From Gammaproteobacteria bacterium (GTDB lineage Bacteria; Pseudomonadota; Gammaproteobacteria; Steroidobacterales; Steroidobacteraceae), in the NCBI GenBank assembly GCA_013289615.1, contig JABCZO010000027.1, positions 1 to 56,068 of the forward strand: a stretch of 56,068 nt of DNA, in the 5' to 3' direction. The position numbers were made by a program, and so were the translations under genes. Below, piece after piece: positions 50,506-56,068 of the stretch (the stretch's first letter is position 1; each line of letters begins with the position of its first letter). Below the pieces are notes generated by a model. It was given only the letters and a program-made list of their open reading frames with translations. It searched no databases and was not told the DNA's origin.

Positions 50506-50528
50506 GCGAACAACATTAACACGGCGGA

Positions 50529-52949
50529 ATGAGTTTTTTCACCAACCTGCGGGCTGACCGGCTGATCGAGCAGATCAAGTCGTCCACCAATCTGATGGGC
50601 CCGGATACGCAGAAGGCCATCGCCAAGCTCAAGGACGCCGGGCCGGGGGCGATCGATGCCGTCATTGCCGCGCTTCCGGAAGCCGATAAACATGCCACGG
50701 TGGCATTCGTGGACGTCCTGGCGACGCTCGCAACCGCGAAAACCTTCCCGAAATACATCCAGGCGATGGTCCAGGGCAGCCCGCGCTCGATCGCGGGCGT
50801 GGCGTGGGCGCTGACCAGCAGCCGCGGCTACCCGGCCAACCTGTTGCTCGATGCACTGGGTACGCCCGGCATCGCCAAATCCGCGCTGTTAGATGTCATC
50901 AATGGCCAGCGCACGCGCTTCTCCATTCGCGAGCTGCTCACCGCCGCCTCCGCGCAGGAACCGAATGAAAAAGCGGCGCTGTTCCGCATCGTCGCCGAGG
51001 CGGCCGACGATGCGGCGCTGCCGGAGCTGATCAGCCGGCTGCAGGGCAAGGATCCGATCGCGCGACTGCATATCATCAGCGTGCTGGCGCGGTTTAATAA
51101 GCCCGAGGTGCAGCGGGCGCTGCAGGGGCAGCTCGCCGACAACAACAAGATGATCAAGTCGGCAGCACTGGCGGCGCTGTCGAAAATGGACGGGCCGATC
51201 GAGGTCGCGAAGGTGACCGCGCTGCTGCGCGATCCGGAGATCGAGGTGCAGAACCGTGCGGTCGAATTGCTGCAACGGGCACGCGATCCGGAGACCATTC
51301 GTCACCTGGTGCCGATACTCAAGGACGAGAACGAGCAGGCCCGCCGCGCCGCGGTCGAGGTGCTGAACGAGGTAGGCGACGCACGCTCGGTGAAATACCT
51401 GCTGGAGGCGATCAAGGATGACGACTGGTGGGTGCGAAGCCGCGCCGGCGACGCGCTTGGCAAGATCGGTGGCCCGAAGGTCATCGATGCCGTGCTCGAG
51501 CTGGTGCGCGACAAGGACGAGGATCTGCGGCGCGCGGCGATCGAGATCCTCAACCAGACCAAGGACGAGCGCGCGATCAGTCATCTCATCGAGGCGACCA
51601 AGGACGTGGACTGGTGGGTCAGCGAACGGGCGGTGGACGCGCTGGCCGAAATCGGCAGCAAGCGCGCGGTGCCGCGGCTGTACGAGATGCTGCGCACCGC
51701 CAATGCACGCGCGCTGCCGGTGGTGGTGCGGGCCATCGGCAAGCTTGGCGATGAGAAAGCGCTCGACCTGCTGACACCGATGCTCAGCCGCGCTGAGAAG
51801 GAAATCCGGGTCGAGGCCATACAGGCACTGGCGCGCCTGGCCGACGAGCCGCGCGCCGACCAGATCCGGGCGCAGCTGCAGGGCCAGACCCAGAATCCCG
51901 ATGCCACCGTGGCGCGTGCCGCGGTGCGTGCCATGACCGAACTCGAGGTGCGCTTCTCCTCGGGCGTAACGGTGGCCACCTCGGTGTCGCCGGCGGCCAG
52001 CACCCATCCGGGCAGGCCGGCGCGACCGCCCGAACCGGCCCGCACGCTGCTGATCCCCGAGCGCGAGGTCGCCAAGGTCGTGGCCCAGGTCGCCAATTCG
52101 AGCGCACCCAAGCTCGATATCAACACCCTCACCCCCGGGGATGTGATCGAAGGCCGATACAAGTACATCGAGCGCATCGGCCGCGGCGCCTTCGGCACCG
52201 TGCTGCTGATGGAAGACACCGTGGTCGACGAGCGCCTGATTCTAAAGTTCCTGAATCCGAACGTGGCGCAGGACGAGGAGATCATGAAGCGCTTCGTGCA
52301 TGAGCTGCGTTACTCGCGCAAGATCACGCACCGCAACGTCATCCGCATCTACGACTTCCTCTACATCCAGGGGCTGTACGCCATCTCGATGGAGTTTTTT
52401 CCGTCGCATACCCTGGGTGCCGAGATCGTCAACGAAAAGCCGCTGGAGCTCAAACGCGCGCTGCAGTTTGGCATCGATATCGCCACCGGCATGACGGTTG
52501 CGCATCAGGTCGGCATCGTGCATCGCGACCTGAAGCCGGCGAACGTGCTCATCAACGACGAGGGGCTGCTGAAGATCGTGGACTTCGGCGTCGCCGCGGC
52601 GCAGCGCGAAGGCGATACCCAGCTCACCAAGACCGGCTACGTGATCGGCTCGCCGAAGTACATGGCCCCGGAGCAGATCCTGGGACGCAAGGTCGACGAA
52701 CGCGCCGACGTCTACGCGCTGGGCGTGATGATGTACGAGATGCTGACCGGAATACCGCCCTATTCGCGCGGCGATCACATGGCGGTGATGTACCAGCACG
52801 TGCAAGGCAAGGCGCGCGCACCGCAGGAGATCAATCCGGGGCTGTCGGCCAACCTCGCCGAAGTGGTCGTCAAGGCCATGGCAGTGGACAAGGCCAAGCG
52901 CTTCCAGACCATGGAAGAATACCGCGGCGCGCTGGAAAGGTTCCTGTAA
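50529..52949 (+). CDS. HEAT-repeat protein with C-terminal Hanks-type Ser/Thr kinase
   Basis: This 806-residue fusion begins with about 470 residues of tandem alpha-helical HEAT-like repeats (e.g. DENEQARRAAVEVLNEVGD, KDEDLRRAAIEILNQTKD), including two similar DDWWVRSRAGDALGKIG and VDWWVSERAVDALAEIG units. A Pro-rich linker (about 480-525) leads to a kinase domain at about 540-806. The kinase has the Gly loop GRGAFGTV at 551-558, Lys573, Glu592 of helix C, HRDLKPAN with Asp667 and Asn672, DFG at 685-687, Thr residues in the activation loop (LTKTGYVIGSPK) and APE at 713-715. It should be active. No membrane helix or PASTA domain is present, so it is cytoplasmic. pilT and pilU follow 183 bases later. 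Its substrate is unknown. Confidence 0.93.
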   Translation: MSFFTNLRADRLIEQIKSSTNLMGPDTQKAIAKLKDAGPGAIDAVIAALPEADKHATVAFVDVLATLATAKTFPKYIQAMVQGSPRSIAGVAWALTSSRGYPANLLLDALGTPGIAKSALLDVINGQRTRFSIRELLTAASAQEPNEKAALFRIVAEAADDAALPELISRLQGKDPIARLHIISVLARFNKPEVQRALQGQLADNNKMIKSAALAALSKMDGPIEVAKVTALLRDPEIEVQNRAVELLQRARDPETIRHLVPILKDENEQARRAAVEVLNEVGDARSVKYLLEAIKDDDWWVRSRAGDALGKIGGPKVIDAVLELVRDKDEDLRRAAIEILNQTKDERAISHLIEATKDVDWWVSERAVDALAEIGSKRAVPRLYEMLRTANARALPVVVRAIGKLGDEKALDLLTPMLSRAEKEIRVEAIQALARLADEPRADQIRAQLQGQTQNPDATVARAAVRAMTELEVRFSSGVTVATSVSPAASTHPGRPARPPEPARTLLIPEREVAKVVAQVANSSAPKLDINTLTPGDVIEGRYKYIERIGRGAFGTVLLMEDTVVDERLILKFLNPNVAQDEEIMKRFVHELRYSRKITHRNVIRIYDFLYIQGLYAISMEFFPSHTLGAEIVNEKPLELKRALQFGIDIATGMTVAHQVGIVHRDLKPANVLINDEGLLKIVDFGVAAAQREGDTQLTKTGYVIGSPKYMAPEQILGRKVDERADVYALGVMMYEMLTGIPPYSRGDHMAVMYQHVQGKARAPQEINPGLSANLAEVVVKAMAVDKAKRFQTMEEYRGALERFL

Positions 52950-53052
52950 GCTTAAGCCGGGGCACGGCCCCCGCGGACCGGCTGACCGCCCCGGTGCGGC
53001 GGCGCGGTTCGGCCAACTCCGTGCGCTGGATCAAGGTTCAAGCCGCAAGCCG

Positions 53053-53081
53053 TTGATACGGCAATGCTTAGGGCGTATAGC
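53053..53081 (+). promoter_or_regulatory. promoter of pilT-pilU
   Basis: TTGATA at 53053-53058 and TATAGC at 53076-53081 are spaced by 17 bases in the 183-base kinase-pilT gap. Transcription from here would give pilT a leader of about 45 bases. The kinase message may also read through. The first half of the gap is very GC-rich with an inverted CCGGGGC/GCCCCGG pair that could slow polymerase. Confidence 0.6.
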
Positions 53082-53132
53082 TTTGGCCTATAAGGCGGGG
53101 CTAGCCCTGCAACACCGTGAGGAAAGAGCAAC

Positions 53133-54245
53133 GTGGCGCGCATCGATGCGTTCCTGAAACTCGGCACCCAGCAGGGCTGCTCGGACATCCACCTGGCGGT
53201 GGGTGTGCCGCCGATGCTGCGCATGAACGGCGATCTGGTGCCGATCAAGTTCCGTGATCTGCGCGACACCGAGCTGGAAAGCTACATCACCGAGGTGCTG
53301 ACCCCGAACCAGCAGGACTACTTCCTGCGAGGCAACGACCTGGACTTTTCCTATGTCTCTGCCGAAGGCGGGCGCTTTCGCGTCAACGTATTTCGCAAGG
53401 ACACCGGCATCGGGGCGACCTTTCGTTCGATTCCGTCCGATATTCCAAGCCTGGTCAAGCTCGGTCTGCCGCCGATCGTCACCAAGCTGTGCGACTACCA
53501 CCAGGGAATGATCCTGGTGACCGGCTCGACCGGTACCGGCAAGTCGACCACGCTGGCGGCGATGATCGATCTGCTGAATACCTCGCGGCGCCTGAACATC
53601 ATCAGCCTCGAGGATCCGATCGAGTTCGTCCACCGCAGCAAATCGAGCCAGATCATCCAGCGTGAGCTCGGCACCCATATTCCGAGTTTTGCGGAGGGCG
53701 TGCGCGCGGCGATGCGCGAGGATCCGGACGTTATCCTGGTAGGCGAGCTGCGCGACGCCGAGACCATTCGCATGGCGATGACCGCCGCGGAGACCGGCCA
53801 TCTGGTGCTCGGCACGCTGCACACCACCAGTGCCGTCAAGACCATCGACCGGCTGATCGACGCGCTGCCGGCCGAGGAGCGCGAACAGACCAAGAGCTTC
53901 CTGTCGCAGAGCCTGCTGGCGGTGGTGACACAGATTCTGGTCAAGTCCAACGAGGGGCGCAGCCGCCGCGCGGTGGTCGAGATCATGATCATGACCAAGG
54001 CCATCGCCAAGCTGATCACCAGCGACCAGACGCACCAGATTCCGACGCAGCTGCAGATGGGGCGCGAGTTCGGCATGCAGATGTTCGACCAGGCGCTGCT
54101 GCAGGCGCTGAATGCGCGCGAGATCGACCCCGACGATGCCTATATCTATGCCTCCGATAAGCGCCTGTTCCAGAAGTTCGTCACCGATACCAGCATCCTG
54201 CCGCGCATGGACAGCACGCTGACCACACAGCAGACCGGCGGCTGA
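53133..54245 (+). CDS. pilT: type IV pilus retraction ATPase PilT
   Basis: PilT is the hexameric ATPase that depolymerises type IV pili and drives twitching and DNA uptake. GTG 53133 is preceded by GAGGAAAG and gives 370 residues. It has an N-terminal PAS-like domain (SDIHLAVGVPPMLRMNGDL) and Walker A GSTGTGKST. The Asp box is SLEDPIEFVH, Walker B is DPDVILVGELRDAET (the AIRNLIRE-type C-terminus is not evident) and the His box is TGHLVLGTLHTTSA. The C-terminus is extended by about 25 residues compared with E. coli-type PilT. It is followed by pilU 26 bases later. Confidence 0.96.
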   Translation: MARIDAFLKLGTQQGCSDIHLAVGVPPMLRMNGDLVPIKFRDLRDTELESYITEVLTPNQQDYFLRGNDLDFSYVSAEGGRFRVNVFRKDTGIGATFRSIPSDIPSLVKLGLPPIVTKLCDYHQGMILVTGSTGTGKSTTLAAMIDLLNTSRRLNIISLEDPIEFVHRSKSSQIIQRELGTHIPSFAEGVRAAMREDPDVILVGELRDAETIRMAMTAAETGHLVLGTLHTTSAVKTIDRLIDALPAEEREQTKSFLSQSLLAVVTQILVKSNEGRSRRAVVEIMIMTKAIAKLITSDQTHQIPTQLQMGREFGMQMFDQALLQALNAREIDPDDAYIYASDKRLFQKFVTDTSILPRMDSTLTTQQTGG

Positions 54246-54271
54246 CTACCACCGCCCCGCTCCCTAGCACC

Positions 54272-55333
54272 ATGGCGCAGATCGATCAATTCCTGGAAGA
54301 GGTTCTCAAGCGGCGCGGCTCGGATCTGCATTTCATCGCCTCGGATCCGCCGCGCATTCGCATGAACGGTGAGCTGTCGCCGCTGCGCGGCGACCCACTG
54401 ACGGCAGAGTTCACCAAGGAAGCGCTGTACGAGATCATGCCGCGCAAGGCAGTCGAGCGCTTCGACGCCAAGGACGGCGCCGACTTCGCCTACACGCTCG
54501 AGGGCAAAGGACGCTTCCGCGTCAACGTCATGCGCCAGCTCAACGGCATGGGGGCGGTATTTCGCGCCATTCCGTCACAGGCGCTGACCCTTGATCAGCT
54601 CGACATGCCGCAGGCGGTGCGCCAGCTCTGCCATGCCGTCAGCGGCCTGATCCTGGTGACCGGCAAGACCGGCTCGGGCAAGTCGACGTCACTGGCGGCG
54701 ATGATCGACGACATCAACAAGCGCATCAAGGGCCATATCCTCACGGTCGAGGATCCGATCGAGTTCGTGCACGCGCGGCGCAATTGCCTGATCAGCCAGC
54801 GCGAGATTGGCGTGCACGCGCCGAGCTTCGCGGCGGCCCTGCACTCGGCCCTGCGCGAGGATCCCGACGTGATTCTGGTCGGCGAGTTGCGCGATCTGGA
54901 GACCATGAGCATGGCGGTGACTGCCGCGGAGATGGGCATCCTGGTCATGGGCACGCTGCACACCAACGGCGCCGGGCCGACCGTGGACCGGATGGTCAAT
55001 GCGTTTCCAGCCGACAAGCAATCGCACGTGCGCACCATGCTGTCGACCTCGCTGCGCGGCGTGATGTCGCAGCAGCTGCTGCGCAAGGCCGACGGCAGCG
55101 GCCGCGTGGCGGCGCTCGAGATCCTGATCAATACGCCGGCGGCGGCCAATCTCATCCGCCAGGGCAAGCTCGACCAGCTCGAGAACACCATGCAGACCGG
55201 CGGCAGTTTCGGCATGCGCACCATGGACAGCGCCATCCAGGCGCTGCTCGACTCGGGCGTCGTCAATGGCGCCGAGGCCTACAAGAAAGCGATCAACAAG
55301 GCCAAATTCGAGCCGCTCAAAGACCAGGCCTGA
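54272..55333 (+). CDS. pilU: type IV pilus retraction ATPase PilU
   Basis: PilU is the PilT paralog that supports retraction under load and depends on PilT. The 353-residue protein starts MAQIDQFLEEVLKRRGSDLHF. Walker A is GKTGSGKST, the Asp box TVEDPIEFVH, Walker B DPDVILVGELRDLETM and the His box MGILVMGTLHTNGA. The His-box version LHTNGA and the sequence order PilT then PilU are typical. Both lie with the HEAT-kinase between mrp and metG. Confidence 0.94.
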   Translation: MAQIDQFLEEVLKRRGSDLHFIASDPPRIRMNGELSPLRGDPLTAEFTKEALYEIMPRKAVERFDAKDGADFAYTLEGKGRFRVNVMRQLNGMGAVFRAIPSQALTLDQLDMPQAVRQLCHAVSGLILVTGKTGSGKSTSLAAMIDDINKRIKGHILTVEDPIEFVHARRNCLISQREIGVHAPSFAAALHSALREDPDVILVGELRDLETMSMAVTAAEMGILVMGTLHTNGAGPTVDRMVNAFPADKQSHVRTMLSTSLRGVMSQQLLRKADGSGRVAALEILINTPAAANLIRQGKLDQLENTMQTGGSFGMRTMDSAIQALLDSGVVNGAEAYKKAINKAKFEPLKDQA

Positions 55334-55335
55334 CG

Positions 55336-55380
55336 GCGCCCGACGCGCCCGACGCGCCCGACGCGCCCGACGCGCCCGAG
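55336..55380 (+). repeat. nine-base tandem repeat between pilU and metG
   Basis: GCGCCCGAC is repeated five times in tandem, the last copy ending GAG. It begins three bases after the pilU stop. It contains no gene I can support and has the look of a slippage-prone minisatellite. Confidence 0.85.
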
Positions 55381-55456
55381 CGACACGCTGCCCGACAGCC
55401 ACCGGATTGACAGCGCGTGCGATAATGCTTTTTTTGCCATAGCCGCACGCTCGATC

Positions 55457-56068
55457 ATGCCACGAAAAATTCTCGTCACCAGCGCCCTGCCGTATGCCAA
55501 CGCCGCGCTGCACCTGGGCCATATCATGGAGGCGGTGCAGACCGACATCTGGGTGCGCTTTCAGAGGATGCGCGGCAATGACTGCATCTACTGCTGTGCC
55601 GAGGATGCTCACGGCACGCCGATCATGATCCGGGCGCAGCAGGAAGGCATCAGTCCGGAGTCGCTGATCGCGCGCACCGCCGAGGAGCACCGGCGCGACT
55701 ACGCCGGTTTTCTGATCGGCTTCGATCAGTTTCACAGCACCCATTCGCCGGAGAACGTGCGCTTCACCGGCGAGATCTACGCGACGCTGCGCGAGCGCGG
55801 CTACATCGCACGGCGCGCAGTGCGTCAGGCCTACGACGAGAAGGCCGGCATGTTTCTGCCGGACCGCTACGTGCGCGGCACCTGCCCGCGCTGCAAGTCG
55901 CCCGACCAGTTCGGCGATAGCTGCGAGGTCTGTGGCTCGACCTATACGCCGGCCGATCTGATCGACCCGATCTCCACCGTCACCCAGACGACGCCGGTGT
56001 GGCGCGAGTCCGACCACCTGTTCTTCAATCTGGCAGCATTCGAGACCATGCTGCGCGCCTACGTCGCC
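55457..56068 (+). CDS. metG: methionyl-tRNA synthetase, 5' part
   Basis: MetG charges initiator and elongator tRNA-Met. The first 204 codons are visible and the gene continues past the right edge. It has the class I motif HLGH at 19-22 in [32 protein letters not shown] and [12 protein letters not shown]. The zinc knuckle uses Cys143, Cys146, Cys156 and Cys159 ([17 protein letters not shown]), which marks the E. coli-like MetG type. The KMSKS motif is outside the window. A TTGACA at 55407 and GATAAT at 55421 precede it but are not well spaced for one promoter. No clear ribosome-binding site precedes the ATG. Confidence 0.97.
   Translation, partial: MPRKILVTSALPYANAALHLGHIMEAVQTDIWVRFQRMRGNDCIYCCAEDAHGTPIMIRAQQEGISPESLIARTAEEHRRDYAGFLIGFDQFHSTHSPENVRFTGEIYATLRERGYIARRAVRQAYDEKAGMFLPDRYVRGTCPRCKSPDQFGDSCEVCGSTYTPADLIDPISTVTQTTPVWRESDHLFFNLAAFETMLRAYVA

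Noticed and set aside
52950..53132. A c-di-GMP riboswitch in front of pilT
   Set aside because: The gap lacks the conserved GEMM core and tetraloop-receptor pattern; it shows only GC-rich sequence and a sigma-70-like promoter.
55336..55380. A CRISPR array
   Set aside because: The repeats are nine bases, contiguous and without spacers; no cas gene is present.
55407..55426. TTGACA with GATAAT as a metG promoter
   Set aside because: The spacing is eight bases, far too short for one sigma-70 promoter; other pairings place a T run at the -10 position.

Overview
The window is GC-rich, densely coding chromosomal DNA from a gammaproteobacterium. The gene orders nnrD-tsaE-amiC-mutL-miaA-hfq-hflX-hflK-hflC-DUF2065-purA, panC-panB-dNK-folK-pcnB, lptF-lptG / pepA-holC-valS and mrp-dcd are typical of that class. 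High GC, type IV pilus retraction ATPases and a GC-ending tRNA-Glu(CTC) suggest the Xanthomonadales/Nevskiales/Steroidobacterales part of the class; this placement is an inference from gene order and composition. I see no transposase, integrase, CRISPR array or phage gene, and no gene-free stretch above 300 bases.

Layout. 1-12.7 kb, minus strand: the nnrD-to-purA superoperon, followed by a hypothetical gene that runs off the left edge. It covers metabolite repair, tRNA modification, cell-wall cleavage, mismatch repair, Hfq and HflX/HflKC. Two lesions lie here: a 5'-truncated cytochrome b561 remnant between amiC and mutL, and an in-frame amber codon at codon 13 of mutL. 12.7-18.4 kb: divergent queG, then the pantothenate/folate/poly(A) polymerase operon on the minus strand. 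18.4 kb: tRNA-Glu(CTC). 18.5-23.3 kb: accessory genes, namely a small membrane protein with a CHAD protein, and an ECF sigma/anti-sigma pair divergent from a secreted subtilase and a secreted Gly/Ser/Ala-rich protein. 23.3-28.2 kb, minus: lptF-lptG followed by two tandem nucleotide-transporter-like paralogs. 28.3-37.0 kb, plus: pepA-holC-valS, then a MoxR/DUF58/TgpA transglutaminase module. 37.0-42.0 kb, minus: an MFS carrier, prfC, rimI, a family-4 uracil-DNA glycosylase and pssA. 42.1-45.5 kb: proS, a lytic transglycosylase, acylphosphatase and a WrbA-like flavoprotein. 45.4-50.4 kb: hda-pgsA, purM-DUF3108 (no purN between them) and mrp-dcd. 50.5-55.3 kb, plus: a HEAT-repeat/Hanks kinase directly upstream of pilT and pilU. 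metG runs off the right edge.

The two strongest leads are the HEAT-repeat Ser/Thr kinase placed with pilT-pilU, a plausible undescribed control of pilus retraction, and the amber codon in mutL replacing the conserved Gln13, which would remove the start of the ATPase domain. The ECF sigma/anti-sigma/subtilase/Gly-rich protein cluster is a third candidate system. Many start codons lack a clear Shine-Dalgarno and several are TTG or GTG, so start choices are often uncertain.
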